Made by a program: the position numbers and the translations under genes. The notes below the pieces were generated by a model. It was given only the letters and a program-made list of their open reading frames with translations. It did not search any database and was not told where the DNA came from. Positions 8,252 through 16,681 of a DNA stretch of 64,000 bases are shown here, one piece after another. This stretch comes from Citrifermentans bemidjiense Bem (GTDB lineage: Bacteria > Desulfobacterota > Desulfuromonadia > Geobacterales > Geobacteraceae). Each line of letters begins with the position of its first letter. The stretch's first letter is position 1. The stretch is taken from contig NC_011146.1 of NCBI RefSeq assembly GCF_000020725.1, forward strand, positions 1,058,501 through 1,122,500. The letters run 5' to 3'.

Positions 8252-9493
8252 TTACCTCGCGTCGGGGTTCGACACCACGACGATCCCCGATTCGGTCACC
8301 CGGTACCCTTTTAGCCGGTCCTGGTCATGGTCGAGGCCGATTTGCGTGCCGTCGGGGATGACTATGTTCTTGTCGATGATCGCTTTCTTGATAGTGACGT
8401 TGCGCCCCACGGTCACGTTTTCGAACAGGATGGAGTCCTCCACCAGGCTGAAGCTGTTCACCTTGCAGCGCGGGCCGAGGATGGTCCTTCTCACCGTGGC
8501 CCCGCTGGTTATGCACCCGGCGCAGACGTAGGAGTCTATGTTCATGCCGCGCCTTCCCTCTTCGTCAAAGACGGTCTTCGCGGGGGGGAGGTTCCCCTGG
8601 TTGGTGAGGATGGGCCACTTGTAGTTGTACAGGTTCAGCTGCGGCGAGACGTTGATGAGGTCCATGTTGGCCTCGTAGTATGAGTCGAGGGTTCCTACGT
8701 CCTTCCAGTACCCCTTTTCCTCCGCCTTCATCCCGGGGATGATGTTGTCGTTGAAGTTGTAGGCGAACACCTTGTCCCGGTGTTCCAGCATCATCGGGAT
8801 GACGTGCTTGCCGAAATCCAGATCCTCGTAACGCTTCTTCCCCTCCTGCAGCACCTCGATCAGCTTCTTGGTGGAGAAGATGTAGTTCCCCATGGAGGCG
8901 AAGCAGGTGCTCCGCCCCGGGATGCACTCAGGATGTGCCGGCTTCTCGGCGAAGGCGGTGATGTGGTAATCCTCGTCGACCGAGAAGACGCCGAAGCGGC
9001 TGGCTTCCTCGACCGGGACCTCCAGCGCGGCGACGGTAAGGTCGGCGCGGTTTCTGCGGTGGTAGTCGATCATCTGGCTCACATCCATCTTGTAGATGTG
9101 GTCGCCGCCGAAGATGGCGACGTAGTCCGCGTCGGAGGATTCGACGAACCTCAGGTACTGCAGGACCGCATCGGCCGTCCCCTTGAACCACTCTTCGCTC
9201 TCGGAGCTGGTCTCGGGCGAGATGGAGACGAAGAACTCCCCAAGCCCGGTCCACTTGCCCCAGGACTCCCGGATGTGCTTGGTGAGCGAGTAGGCGCGGT
9301 ACTGGGTCAGGATGTAGACCTTCTTGATCCCTGAGTTGAAAAGGTTGCTCAGCACGAAGTCGATGATCTTGTACTTGCCGCCGAACATGACGCTCGGTTT
9401 TGCCCTGCGTGTCGTCAGCGGGCTGAGCCTTTCCCCTTTGCCGCCTGCCAGCACCATTGCAATCGTGTTTCCGACATTACTCATGGCATACAT
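8252..9493 (-). CDS. glgC: Glucose-1-phosphate adenylyltransferase (ADP-glucose pyrophosphorylase)
   Basis: GlgC makes ADP-glucose from ATP and glucose-1-phosphate, the regulated step of glycogen synthesis. The 413-residue protein opens with the nucleotidyltransferase signature VLAGGKGERLSPLT, followed by RAKPSVMFGGKYKIIDF and FGGDHIYKMD. The carboxyl third has the hexapeptide-type beta-helix repeats expected of this family (RTILGPRCKVN, ENVTVGRNVTIKKAIIDKN). ATG at 9493 is preferred over the ATG at 9484 because GGAGG lies seven bases before it. It is followed after 43 bases by a hybrid kinase and preceded after 26 bases by a ChaN-type lipoprotein gene; no other glg gene is in view. Confidence 0.95.
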   Translation of the reverse strand: MYAMSNVGNTIAMVLAGGKGERLSPLTTRRAKPSVMFGGKYKIIDFVLSNLFNSGIKKVYILTQYRAYSLTKHIRESWGKWTGLGEFFVSISPETSSESEEWFKGTADAVLQYLRFVESSDADYVAIFGGDHIYKMDVSQMIDYHRRNRADLTVAALEVPVEEASRFGVFSVDEDYHITAFAEKPAHPECIPGRSTCFASMGNYIFSTKKLIEVLQEGKKRYEDLDFGKHVIPMMLEHRDKVFAYNFNDNIIPGMKAEEKGYWKDVGTLDSYYEANMDLINVSPQLNLYNYKWPILTNQGNLPPAKTVFDEEGRRGMNIDSYVCAGCITSGATVRRTILGPRCKVNSFSLVEDSILFENVTVGRNVTIKKAIIDKNIVIPDGTQIGLDHDQDRLKGYRVTESGIVVVSNPDAR

Positions 9494-9519
9494 ATCCTAT
9501 CCTCCAAAAGATTTCGGTG

Positions 9520-10800
9520 TCATGGCGCCTTTTGGGGGGCCGCATTTTCCTGCTTGCCGTGCTGGTAAGGCTCGCTCTGTTTGAATTCGACCTCGACGCT
9601 TAGCGGTGCCCCGTTTCGCTCAAGCTTCAGCGTGCCCCGGTCGCCCACGTGTTTCTGCTTTACCGCGTAGATCAGGTCGAAGGCCTCAGTAAGAGGCTCT
9701 CCGTCCAGGCTTAGCAGCAGGTCCCATTCCTTGACTCCGGCGCGCGCCGCATTCGATTCGGGGATCACGGTTTTAACCAGCAGCCCGCGCTTGTTCGGGT
9801 CGTTATCGAAGGCAACCCCCAGCATCACGTCTCTCTTCGGTAGTTCCTCATAGGCGAAGTTGACCAGGAAGTCGAAGGCCACCATGGGAAACCCCGGGAG
9901 CTCAACATCCATGGTTTCCGGCTGCACTTGCCTGGTGACGACCACCTCGTGCCCTCCAATGGTTACATAGGAACTCGGCACGCGGCGGAAGACGCGGCGG
10001 GGAATCCCGAACCCGTAGCTTACGTGGTTGCCGCCGGCCGCCACCAGGAGGTGACGGTCCTGCCCCTGCGGACTCTCCAGGAAACGTGCCGCCGTCTCGG
10101 CCATGGTGTCGTCCCAAAGCGTCTGAGCGCGCAGAAAACCCTCGGCCGCCATCTTGCCGTGGCTGTGCCCGGCGAAGATGCTCTCGGTCTGCGCCCGTTG
10201 ATAGGGGTCGGAGAGGTCGAGCTCGGGGAGCTGCGCCTTTTCCTCGGCGCTTAGGTCCTCCAGGGGCTTGCTCTGCACCGCCTGCACCAGGCTTTTCTCA
10301 GCGTTCAACCCGATAATGGGGATGCGCTTTTCCTTGGCGTAGAGCAGCAGGTCGCGGTAATAGTCGAAATCCATCTTCCAGGTATCGAACCAGTGTGAAT
10401 CCTTCACGAAGGTTTTTTCGTCCAGCTCGCCTGCGCTCCAGCGGTCCAGGACGGGCTGCTGGGACCTGGTGAACATCTCCATGCCGAGCGCGGCCTTTCC
10501 CGGGTAGCGCTCTTCCAGGGCCTTCAGCATGTCCAGTTCCAGGCGGTGCGAGGCGGGGTTGTCATGGGTCTCCCCCACGTAGACCACCCGTGCGTCGGTG
10601 GCGACTTTCTTCATCTGTTCCGGGGTCACCAGGACCCCGGTGGGGAGGTGGATTATGTCCCCCACCTTGGGCGCAGACGGAAGCGGATAGGGCACCTCGG
10701 GGTTGCCGATGACCTGTTTTCCTGAAGTCGTGCAGCAACCGGTCATGGCAAAGAGGGAGAAGGCGGCAACGAGATGCCGTAAGTGGGAAGGGGAAAGCAT
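9520..10800 (-). CDS. ChaN/DUF399-family lipoprotein fused to a PDZ domain
   Basis: A 426-residue predicted lipoprotein. The signal peptide ends in a lipobox with Cys22 (AMTGC). Residues about 50-290 match the ChaN-like haem-binding fold (VVYVGETHDNPASHRLELDML, LGMEMFTRSQQPVLD, AAGGNHVSYGFGIP). About residues 320-410 form a PDZ-like domain (GLLVKTVIPESNAARAGVKE, WDLLLSLDGEPL). ATG at 10800 is chosen over one 18 bases upstream because AGGAGG lies between them. The family is linked to haem or iron handling at the envelope; the function here is inference. Its short distance to glgC suggests a shared transcript. Confidence 0.85.
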   Translation of the reverse strand: MLSPSHLRHLVAAFSLFAMTGCCTTSGKQVIGNPEVPYPLPSAPKVGDIIHLPTGVLVTPEQMKKVATDARVVYVGETHDNPASHRLELDMLKALEERYPGKAALGMEMFTRSQQPVLDRWSAGELDEKTFVKDSHWFDTWKMDFDYYRDLLLYAKEKRIPIIGLNAEKSLVQAVQSKPLEDLSAEEKAQLPELDLSDPYQRAQTESIFAGHSHGKMAAEGFLRAQTLWDDTMAETAARFLESPQGQDRHLLVAAGGNHVSYGFGIPRRVFRRVPSSYVTIGGHEVVVTRQVQPETMDVELPGFPMVAFDFLVNFAYEELPKRDVMLGVAFDNDPNKRGLLVKTVIPESNAARAGVKEWDLLLSLDGEPLTEAFDLIYAVKQKHVGDRGTLKLERNGAPLSVEVEFKQSEPYQHGKQENAAPQKAP

Positions 10801-10818
10801 GGTGCCTCCTGATAGCAT

Positions 10819-11193
10819 GCCGGCCCAACGGGCCTTTGGTAGTCGGGCAAGGAAACCCCCTGTCGGCGGACCGGAGAGTTGTCCGGAAACGGCCGTCCTG
10901 CCGGCAACGGCTGGCGGCGGCGTAGTCGCCCCTTCTAGGTTAAAGGGGTATCATACCGTCTTTAATGAGCTTGTCTAGGCCGTTTTGCCCGCGCCGGCAA
11001 AAATGGGTCCTGACATAGCTGGTCGACCTTTGAGGGGACCGCGCTCAGGTTACTGTATCAAGGTTGGAAGCATATATCATAACTTTTCATGAATAGGAAC
11101 TAAAAAGCATAGGCGCAGGAACGGGTAAAAGGTATACAGGACCATTACTTCACCGCACTGAGCTTTATCCAACTCTTGTCGAGGAGATTGAGC
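10819..11193. other. Long spacer between the ChaN-like gene and the leuB region
   Basis: Apart from the leader ORF, terminator and promoter listed below, I find no gene here. The left part is GC-rich and must hold the minus-strand promoter of the ChaN-like operon, but I could not pick a convincing one. From about 11060 the sequence becomes AT-rich (TATATCAT at 11073-11080), which could be the start of a short transcript ending at the terminator near 11302. Confidence 0.5.
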
Positions 11194-11194
11194 G

Positions 11195-11248
11195 ATGCAG
11201 TCAGTGGCGACTGTCTGTACCATGCTCGGATCCGCTCTCTATGACTAA
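11195..11248 (+). CDS. Possible 17-codon leader ORF upstream of leuB
   Basis: ATG at 11195 is preceded by GAGGAG (11181-11186) with eight bases between, an excellent ribosome-binding site. The frame encodes MQSVATVCTMLGSALYD and then TAA. The terminator-like structure begins at the stop codon. The peptide has two Leu, two Val and three Ala, so it is not a classic run of leucine codons. It could be an attenuation leader, a small protein, or chance. The protein itself has no recognisable family. Confidence 0.4.
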   Translation: MQSVATVCTMLGSALYD

Positions 11249-11302
11249 GCCGTTCCCCTCTCTTGGTTTGGGTCGCTAAACGTATGTTTGACGGGCTTTT
11301 TT
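11247..11302 (+). terminator. Terminator-like structure between the leader ORF and the leuB promoter
   Basis: AAGCCGT (from 11247) can pair with ACGGGCTT (from 11291) with one bulged base, followed by TTTTTT. The long loop contains a second short hairpin (GTTT...AAAC). It lies directly upstream of a strong promoter for leuB, so it would end a separate upstream transcript. Confidence 0.45.
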
Positions 11303-11305
11303 ATG

Positions 11306-11335
11306 TTGACAATAGCGGCCGGTCGCAAATAGAAT
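11306..11335 (+). promoter_or_regulatory. Sigma70-type promoter for leuB
   Basis: TTGACA (11306-11311), 18-base spacer, TAGAAT (11330-11335), about 30 bases before the leuB ATG. Confidence 0.7.
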
Positions 11336-11366
11336 CGCTAATTTAATACATCTGGGAGGTCATGTG

Positions 11367-12455
11367 ATGGGAAAGCTTTTTAAAGTGGCGGTATTGCCAG
11401 GAGACGGCATAGGTCCCGAGGTTATGGCTGAAGCACTGAGGGTGCTCGATGCAGTCGAGAAACGTTACGATGTCACTTTCGAGCGGACCCACGCCAACGT
11501 AGGCGGGGCGGGAATCGACCAGGAAGGTCGTGCGCTTCCCGAGACCACCGTAAACATATGCAAGGCTTCGGACGCCATCCTTTTCGGCTCCGTCGGCGGA
11601 CCCAAGTGGGAAACACTTCCCCCGGACGAGCAGCCCGAGCGCGGCGCCCTGCTGCCGCTTCGGAAGATCTTCGGCCTTTACGCCAACCTGCGTCCGGCCA
11701 TCATCTTCCCGTCGCTCACCAGCGCCTCCTCGCTGAAGGAAGAGGTCATCGCAGGAGGCTTCGACATCCTGGTGATCCGCGAGCTGACCGGCGGCATCTA
11801 CTTCTCCCAGCCCAAAGGGATCGAAGGCGAGGGGCGTAACCGCGTCGGCGTCGACACCATGCGCTACAGCGTCCCGGAGATCGAGCGCATCGCGCACGTA
11901 GCATTCCAGGCGGCGAGAAAGCGCGGCAAGAAGGTCTGCTCCATCGACAAGGCCAACGTCCTTTCCAGCTCCGTCCTCTGGCGCGAGATCGTGATCAACA
12001 TCGCCAAGGAATACCCGGATGTCGAGCTCTCCCACATGTACGTCGACAACGCCGCGATGCAGCTCGTGAAGTGGCCCAAGCAGTTCGACGTGATCCTTTG
12101 CGAGAACATGTTCGGCGACATCCTCTCCGACGAGGCGGCCATGCTGACCGGCTCTCTGGGGATGCTTCCCTCCGCCTCCCTGGCCGAGGGGACCTTCGGC
12201 ATGTACGAGCCTTCCGGCGGGAGCGCCCCGGACATCGCAGGCCAGGGGATCGCCAACCCGATCGCCCAGATCCTCTCGGCGGGGATGATGCTCCGTTACT
12301 CCTTCGGCATGATCGAGGCGGCCGACGCCATCGACAAGGCGGTCGCCAAGGTGCTGGACGGCGGGTACCGCACCAGGGACATCTATCAGGAGAAGGCAGG
12401 CGAGAAGCTGGTGAACACCAAGGAGATCGGCGACGCCATCATCGCCAACCTCTAA
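11367..12455 (+). CDS. leuB: 3-isopropylmalate dehydrogenase
   Basis: LeuB oxidatively decarboxylates 3-isopropylmalate with NAD in leucine synthesis. The 362-residue protein carries the isocitrate/isopropylmalate dehydrogenase pattern: [19 protein letters not shown] at the amino end, substrate arginines around LRPA and RELTGGIYF, the metal-binding segment [21 protein letters not shown], and the NAD-binding [18 protein letters not shown] at 11367 sits seven bases after GGAGG, and is preferred to the GTG just before it. It has its own promoter. It is followed by two asd genes, grouping leucine and aspartate-family synthesis. Confidence 0.97.
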   Translation: MGKLFKVAVLPGDGIGPEVMAEALRVLDAVEKRYDVTFERTHANVGGAGIDQEGRALPETTVNICKASDAILFGSVGGPKWETLPPDEQPERGALLPLRKIFGLYANLRPAIIFPSLTSASSLKEEVIAGGFDILVIRELTGGIYFSQPKGIEGEGRNRVGVDTMRYSVPEIERIAHVAFQAARKRGKKVCSIDKANVLSSSVLWREIVINIAKEYPDVELSHMYVDNAAMQLVKWPKQFDVILCENMFGDILSDEAAMLTGSLGMLPSASLAEGTFGMYEPSGGSAPDIAGQGIANPIAQILSAGMMLRYSFGMIEAADAIDKAVAKVLDGGYRTRDIYQEKAGEKLVNTKEIGDAIIANL

Positions 12456-12460
12456 TTCAA

Positions 12461-12504
12461 GGGGACAGATTCAGGGGGACAGGCACCTGGCGGAGCCAGT
12501 CCCC
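12461..12504. repeat. GGGGACAG-type repeat with hairpin
   Basis: Two GGGGACAG words (12461 and 12475) precede a hairpin: GGGGA (12475-12479) and CTGGC (12487-12491) pair with GCCAG (12495-12499) and TCCCC (12500-12504), with a 7-base bulge and a GGA loop. It lies between leuB and asd and looks like a dispersed REP-type element. There is no T-run, so it is not a standard terminator. Confidence 0.5.
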
Positions 12505-12582
12505 TCGACGCGCAACACGGTAGAGGCGGGACTCTCCCGCCGGTGCATATATTTAAATACAGACAGAAAAGGAAGGTCGCCT

Positions 12583-13680
12583 ATGAAAGTCGGACTGGTC
12601 GGTTGGCGTGGCATGGTAGGCTCCGTTCTTCTCCAGCGTATGCAGGAGGAAAACGATTTCCAGGGAATAGAGCCGGTTTTCTTTACAACCTCGCAGGTGG
12701 GGCAGCCCGCCCCGATGAACGCCGGGACGCTCAAGGACGCCTCTGACATAAACGAGCTGAAGAAGCTGGACGTGATCATCACCTGCCAGGGTGGCGACTA
12801 CACCAAGGCGGTGCGCCCGGAACTGAACAAGGCGGGATGGAAAGGGTACTGGATCGATGCGGCCAGCACGCTCCGCATGGAGAAGGACGCCGTCATCATC
12901 CTCGACCCGATCAACCGCAACGTCATCGACGCTGCCCTTGCCAAAGGGGTCAAGGACTACATCGGCGGCAACTGCACCGTGAGCCTCATGCTCATGGGCC
13001 TGGGCGGGCTCTTCAAGGCGGGTGCTGTCGAGTGGATCACCTCCATGACCTACCAGGCAGCCTCCGGCGCGGGCGCTCCCAACATGCGCGAACTCCTCTC
13101 CCAGATGGGCGTATTGCAGGGCTCGGTAGCCGATCTCTTGGCCACCCCGGGCTCCGCCATCCTGGAGATCGACCGCAAGGTGACCCAGACCCTGAGGGGG
13201 GGCGATCTCCCCACCAAGGAGTTCGGCTTTCCGCTCGCGGGTAGCGTCCTTCCCTGGATCGACCGCGAGGTCGAGGACGGGCAGAGCCGCGAGGAATGGA
13301 AAGGGTATGCCGAGACCAACAAGATCCTCGGCACCGCGAACCCGATCCCGGTCGACGGCATCTGCGTCCGCGTGGGGGCCATGCGCTGCCACAGCCAGGC
13401 GCTGACCATCAAGCTGAACAAGGACATCCCCATCGGCGAGATCGAGGAGATGATCAAGAACGACAATCAGTGGGTCAAGTTCGTTCCCAACACCAAGGCG
13501 GAGACTTTGGCTCAGTGCACCCCGGCAGCCGTTTCCGGTTCGCTCACCGTGCCGGTCGGCCGCGTGAGGAAGATGAAGATGGGGCCGCAGTACCTCTCCG
13601 CCTTCACCTGCGGCGATCAGCTCCTTTGGGGTGCCGCCGAGCCGCTGCGCCGCATGCTGCAGATCCTGAAGGAGCGGTAA
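12583..13680 (+). CDS. asd: Aspartate-semialdehyde dehydrogenase, enterobacterial-type
   Basis: Asd reduces aspartyl phosphate to aspartate semialdehyde with NADPH, feeding lysine/diaminopimelate, threonine and methionine synthesis. The 365-residue protein begins with the Rossmann motif [19 protein letters not shown] and has the catalytic cysteine at residue 131 in [11 protein letters not shown]. The GWRGMVGS form and length match the E. coli Asd subfamily. A second, different asd lies 129 bases downstream. GAAGG lies eight bases before the ATG. Confidence 0.94.
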   Translation: MKVGLVGWRGMVGSVLLQRMQEENDFQGIEPVFFTTSQVGQPAPMNAGTLKDASDINELKKLDVIITCQGGDYTKAVRPELNKAGWKGYWIDAASTLRMEKDAVIILDPINRNVIDAALAKGVKDYIGGNCTVSLMLMGLGGLFKAGAVEWITSMTYQAASGAGAPNMRELLSQMGVLQGSVADLLATPGSAILEIDRKVTQTLRGGDLPTKEFGFPLAGSVLPWIDREVEDGQSREEWKGYAETNKILGTANPIPVDGICVRVGAMRCHSQALTIKLNKDIPIGEIEEMIKNDNQWVKFVPNTKAETLAQCTPAAVSGSLTVPVGRVRKMKMGPQYLSAFTCGDQLLWGAAEPLRRMLQILKER

Positions 13681-13682
13681 AC

Positions 13683-13717
13683 TGCAATTGACAATGGATA
13701 ATTGACAATTGACGATG
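13683..13717. repeat. AATTGACA word repeat after asd
   Basis: The word ATTGACAAT(T) occurs in imperfect tandem (CAATTGACAATGG, ATAATTGACAATTGACG) just after the first asd stop. It is AT-rich against a GC-rich background and resembles other short word arrays in this window. Confidence 0.45.
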
Positions 13718-13746
13718 AGCGATTGTCGACCGAAACGATGATAAAC

Positions 13747-13789
13747 GGAGCGCGTCCCCGGTTTCAAGGGTGGCGCGCTCCCGTTTTTG
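13747..13789 (+). terminator. Rho-independent terminator after the first asd
   Basis: A perfect 8-bp stem, GGAGCGCG (13747-13754) with CGCGCTCC (13774-13781), followed by CGTTTTTGT. It separates the two asd genes, although only 20 bases remain before the second start. Confidence 0.75.
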
Positions 13790-13809
13790 TCTTGAGGAGA
13801 TGTAACAGT

Positions 13810-14829
13810 ATGAAGAAACTTTGGAACGTGGCAGTGGTAGGCGCGACCGGCGCGGTCGGGACCCAGATGATCGAGTGCCTGGAGGAACGGAAGTTCCCGG
13901 TGGGGAAGATAAAGTTCCTGGCCAGCGTCCGCAGCGTCGGGCAGGTCCTCGAGTTCAACGGCAAGCCGGTGCCGGTGGAAGAGCTGAAGCACGACTCCTT
14001 CGAGGGGATCGACATTGCCCTTTTCTCCGCAGGGGGGGCGCGCTCCGAAGAATTCTGCCCCTCCGCCGCCAAGGCGGGTGCGGTCTGCATCGACAACTCC
14101 AGCGCCTGGCGCATGGACCCGGAGGTGCCGCTGGTTGTCCCCGAGGTGAACCCGCACGCGCTTGCCGGCTACCGCAAGAAGGGGATCGTAGCCAACCCCA
14201 ACTGCTCCACCATCCAGATGGTGGTCGCCTTGAAGCCCCTGCACGATTTCGGCTCCATCAAGCGGATCGTCGTCTCCACCTACCAGGCGGTTTCCGGCAC
14301 TGGTAACAAGGCGATAGACGAACTGCGCAAGCAGACCGGCGAGCTTTTGAACGGGCGTCCGCCCAAGAACGAGGTCTACCCGCACCGCATCGCCTTCAAC
14401 TGCCTGCCGCAGATCGACTCCTTCTGCGACAACGGCTACACCAAGGAAGAGATGAAGATGGTGAACGAGACCCGGAAGATAATGGAGGCGGAGATCAAGA
14501 CCACCGCCACCTGCGTCAGGGTTCCCGTCTTTTACGGGCATTCCGAGTCGGTGAACATAGAGACCGCGAAAAAGATCACCGTGGCCAAGGCGCGCGAGCT
14601 TTTGGAAGACGCGCCCGGCGTGGAACTTGTGGACAACCCCGCCAACGGCGAGTACCCGATGGCGATGGACGCGGCGGGCGAGGACCTGACCCTGGTAGGT
14701 CGCATCCGCGAGGATGACACCGTCGCCAACGGCCTCAACCTCTGGGTCGTCGCCGACAACCTCAGAAAGGGCGCCGCCACCAACGCAGTCCAGATCGCGG
14801 AGTTGCTGGTGGAGGAGTACCTGAAGTAA
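13810..14829 (+). CDS. Aspartate-semialdehyde dehydrogenase, second subfamily
   Basis: A 339-residue paralogue with the Rossmann motif VAVVGATGAVGTQMIECL and the catalytic cysteine at residue 132 in ANPNCSTIQM. The GATGAVG form is that of the Asd subfamily found in Gram-positives and many other bacteria (usually also named asd); the first copy is the enterobacterial form. Both keep the active-site cysteine at the same position and look intact. ATG at 13810 gives the normal family amino end; an open frame further upstream covers the terminator and is not used. The role could be redundant or condition-specific. Confidence 0.93.
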   Translation: MKKLWNVAVVGATGAVGTQMIECLEERKFPVGKIKFLASVRSVGQVLEFNGKPVPVEELKHDSFEGIDIALFSAGGARSEEFCPSAAKAGAVCIDNSSAWRMDPEVPLVVPEVNPHALAGYRKKGIVANPNCSTIQMVVALKPLHDFGSIKRIVVSTYQAVSGTGNKAIDELRKQTGELLNGRPPKNEVYPHRIAFNCLPQIDSFCDNGYTKEEMKMVNETRKIMEAEIKTTATCVRVPVFYGHSESVNIETAKKITVAKARELLEDAPGVELVDNPANGEYPMAMDAAGEDLTLVGRIREDDTVANGLNLWVVADNLRKGAATNAVQIAELLVEEYLK

Positions 14830-14837
14830 GGCTGTCG

Positions 14838-14918
14838 GACAGGTCAGACAGGTCAGACAGGTCAGACAGGTCAGACAGGTCAGACAGGTCAGACAGGTCA
14901 GACAGGTCAGACAGGTCC
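14838..14918. repeat. 9-bp tandem repeat, nine copies
   Basis: GACAGGTCA repeats with exact 9-base spacing starting at 14838, 14847, 14856, 14865, 14874, 14883, 14892, 14901 and 14910; the last copy ends in C instead of A. It occupies nearly all of the space between the second asd and truA, ending 12 bases before the truA start. Confidence 0.97.
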
Positions 14919-14930
14919 GCGGAAAGAGTT

Positions 14931-15683
14931 ATGCGTAACATCAAGCTGATCATAGAATACGATGGCACCGCCTATTGCGGCTGGCAGGTGCAGCCGAACG
15001 GCCGCACGGTCCAGGAGGTATTGCAGGAGGCCTTGGCGGCCATGCTGGGGGAGAAGACCCCCCTGCACGGCTCCGGCCGCACCGATGCGGGCGTGCATGC
15101 CCGCGGCATGGTGGCCTGCTTTAAAACCGATAAGGCCATGCCGCTGCGCGCCTTCCGGGAGGGGCTCAATTGCCTCCTTCCAGGCGACATCGCGGTGCGG
15201 GAGGCGTGCGAGGTCCCGCTGGAATTCCATCCCCGCTTCGACGCGCACGCGAAGCACTACCGCTACACCATTCTCTTGGACGACCTGCGCTCCCCGCTGT
15301 CGCGCCTCACGGTCTGGCGCCTTAAGGGAAAGCTCGACATCCAGGCGATGAGAGCCGCCTGCGCCGCTTTCGTCGGCGAGCACGACTTCGCCGCCTTCCG
15401 TGCTTCCAACTGCGCCGCCAAGACCACGGTGCGCAGGATCTACAGCATGGACCTGGTGCAGGAGGGGTGCTTGCTGCATCTGGACGTGAAGGGGAGCGGC
15501 TTTCTGAAGAACATGGTCCGCATCATCACCGGGACCCTGATCGAGGTGGGGCAGGGGAAGAAAAGCGTCGAGGACGTGGCGCGACTGCTTCAAGGGGGCG
15601 ACCGGCAGCAGAACTCCGGCATGACTGTGCCTCCGCAGGGGCTTTGCCTGATGCAGGTCTACTATCAGGAAAAGTGCGACTGA
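14931..15683 (+). CDS. truA: tRNA pseudouridine(38-40) synthase
   Basis: TruA converts uridines 38-40 in the anticodon arm of many tRNAs to pseudouridine. The 250-residue protein has the family start (IKLIIEYDGTAYCGWQVQPN), the catalytic Asp52 in GSGRTDAGVHARG, and the late motifs FLKNMVRIITGTLIEVG. ATG at 14931 follows GGAAAGAG. The tandem repeat immediately upstream includes the region where a promoter would be expected, so copy-number change could affect expression. Confidence 0.96.
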   Translation: MRNIKLIIEYDGTAYCGWQVQPNGRTVQEVLQEALAAMLGEKTPLHGSGRTDAGVHARGMVACFKTDKAMPLRAFREGLNCLLPGDIAVREACEVPLEFHPRFDAHAKHYRYTILLDDLRSPLSRLTVWRLKGKLDIQAMRAACAAFVGEHDFAAFRASNCAAKTTVRRIYSMDLVQEGCLLHLDVKGSGFLKNMVRIITGTLIEVGQGKKSVEDVARLLQGGDRQQNSGMTVPPQGLCLMQVYYQEKCD

Positions 15684-15696
15684 TACTGCTTTTTAT

Positions 15697-15726
15697 AAAC
15701 CGTTAATCTTTCCTTTCGGTTTTTTG
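15697..15726 (+). terminator. Short terminator after truA
   Basis: AAACCG (15697-15702) pairs with CGGTTT (15717-15722), and the T-run continues to 15726. It lies directly before the rplM promoter. Confidence 0.5.
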
Positions 15727-15728
15727 TC

Positions 15729-15757
15729 TTGACATGAAGTGGGGAATGGATTAGATT
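15729..15757 (+). promoter_or_regulatory. Promoter of the rplM-rpsI operon
   Basis: TTGACA (15729-15734), 17-base spacer, TAGATT (15752-15757), about 50 bases before the rplM start. It is a near-consensus sigma70 promoter. Confidence 0.75.
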
Positions 15758-15808
15758 CTCAAACTTCCGTAAGTTAATGTGCTAATTCCAGATAGCTGTG
15801 AGGTTTCG

Positions 15809-16237
15809 ATGAAGACGCAAGTTGCCAAAAAAGAAGAAGTAACCAGGGATTGGTACCTGGTTGACGTGGATAATAAGGTGCTCGGCCGTGTTGCGACTGA
15901 AATCGCCAACGTGCTGCGCGGTAAGAACAAGCCGACCTTCACCCCGAGTGTCGATACCGGCGACTTCGTCATCGTCGTGAACGCGGAGAAGATCGCCCTG
16001 ACCGGCAGAAAGCTCGCCGACAAGACCTACTACAGCCACTCCTCGTACCCGGGCGGCCTGAAAGAGATCACTGCCGGCAAACTTCTCGACAAGAAGCCGG
16101 AAGAGCTTCTGAAAAAGGCTGTCAAAGGCATGCTTCCCAAGAACAAGCTTGCCCGCCACATGCTGAAGAAGCTTAAGATCTATAGTGGCGGAGCCCATCC
16201 GCATGCGGCTCAGAACCCGAAGAATCTGAACATTTAA
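15809..16237 (+). CDS. rplM: 50S ribosomal protein L13
   Basis: A 142-residue early-assembly 23S rRNA-binding protein. The L13 pattern is clear: [45 protein letters not shown], and the signature [23 protein letters not shown] near the end. ATG at 15809 follows GAGG; an open frame ten codons longer has no matching L13 sequence. It forms the conserved two-gene unit with rpsI, 22 bases downstream, under one promoter. Confidence 0.98.
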   Translation: MKTQVAKKEEVTRDWYLVDVDNKVLGRVATEIANVLRGKNKPTFTPSVDTGDFVIVVNAEKIALTGRKLADKTYYSHSSYPGGLKEITAGKLLDKKPEELLKKAVKGMLPKNKLARHMLKKLKIYSGGAHPHAAQNPKNLNI

Positions 16238-16259
16238 TTCGTTCATCAGGAGATATAAA

Positions 16260-16649
16260 ATGGCAGTCAGCTTTTACGCAACTGGGAAAAGGAAGTCGTC
16301 GATCGCCAGGGTTTGGATCAAGCCCGGCAACGGCGAGATCATTGTAAATACCAAGACTCTTGACAACTACTTCGGCAGGGAGACCTCCAAGATGGTAGTC
16401 ATGCAGCCGCTCGAACTGACCGAGAACGTCGGCAAGTTCGACATCTTCTGCACCGTCAAGGGCGGCGGCGATTCCGGCCAGGCGGGCGCCATCAAGCACG
16501 GCATCACCAAGGCTCTCATCGAGGCCGATGCCGATCTGCGTGGCACGCTGAAAAAAGCGGGCTTCATCACCCGCGACTCCCGTATCAAGGAAAGAAAGAA
16601 ATACGGCAAGAAGGCTGCTCGCGCAAGCTTCCAGTTCTCCAAGCGTTAA
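16260..16649 (+). CDS. rpsI: 30S ribosomal protein S9
   Basis: A 129-residue head protein whose carboxyl tail reaches toward the P-site tRNA. It shows the S9 opening [18 protein letters not shown], the [19 protein letters not shown] block, and the basic tail [18 protein letters not shown], ending in the conserved Lys-Arg. AGGAG precedes the ATG by seven bases. It is the last gene of the rplM-rpsI pair. Confidence 0.98.
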   Translation: MAVSFYATGKRKSSIARVWIKPGNGEIIVNTKTLDNYFGRETSKMVVMQPLELTENVGKFDIFCTVKGGGDSGQAGAIKHGITKALIEADADLRGTLKKAGFITRDSRIKERKKYGKKAARASFQFSKR

Positions 16650-16681
16650 TCCGCTGCCGGGACAGGCTGTTTCAGCTTTAC

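Noticed and set aside
11034..11047. T-box-like GGGGACCGCGC upstream of leuB
   Set aside because: The core AGGGTGGNACCGCG is not matched over its full length, no terminator follows directly, and no specifier stem is visible.
12553..14541. Minus-strand open frame opposite both asd genes (about 662 codons)
   Set aside because: It spans two real plus-strand genes and their terminator, with shadow-type composition.
14838..14918. Possible CRISPR array
   Set aside because: The units are 9 bases with no spacers and no cas genes are nearby; it is a simple tandem repeat.
14762..14968. Minus-strand frame with repeated Asp-Leu-Ser
   Set aside because: It is the translation of the 9-bp tandem repeat and the end of the second asd gene; there is no ribosome-binding site or promoter, and the repeat period being a multiple of three explains it.
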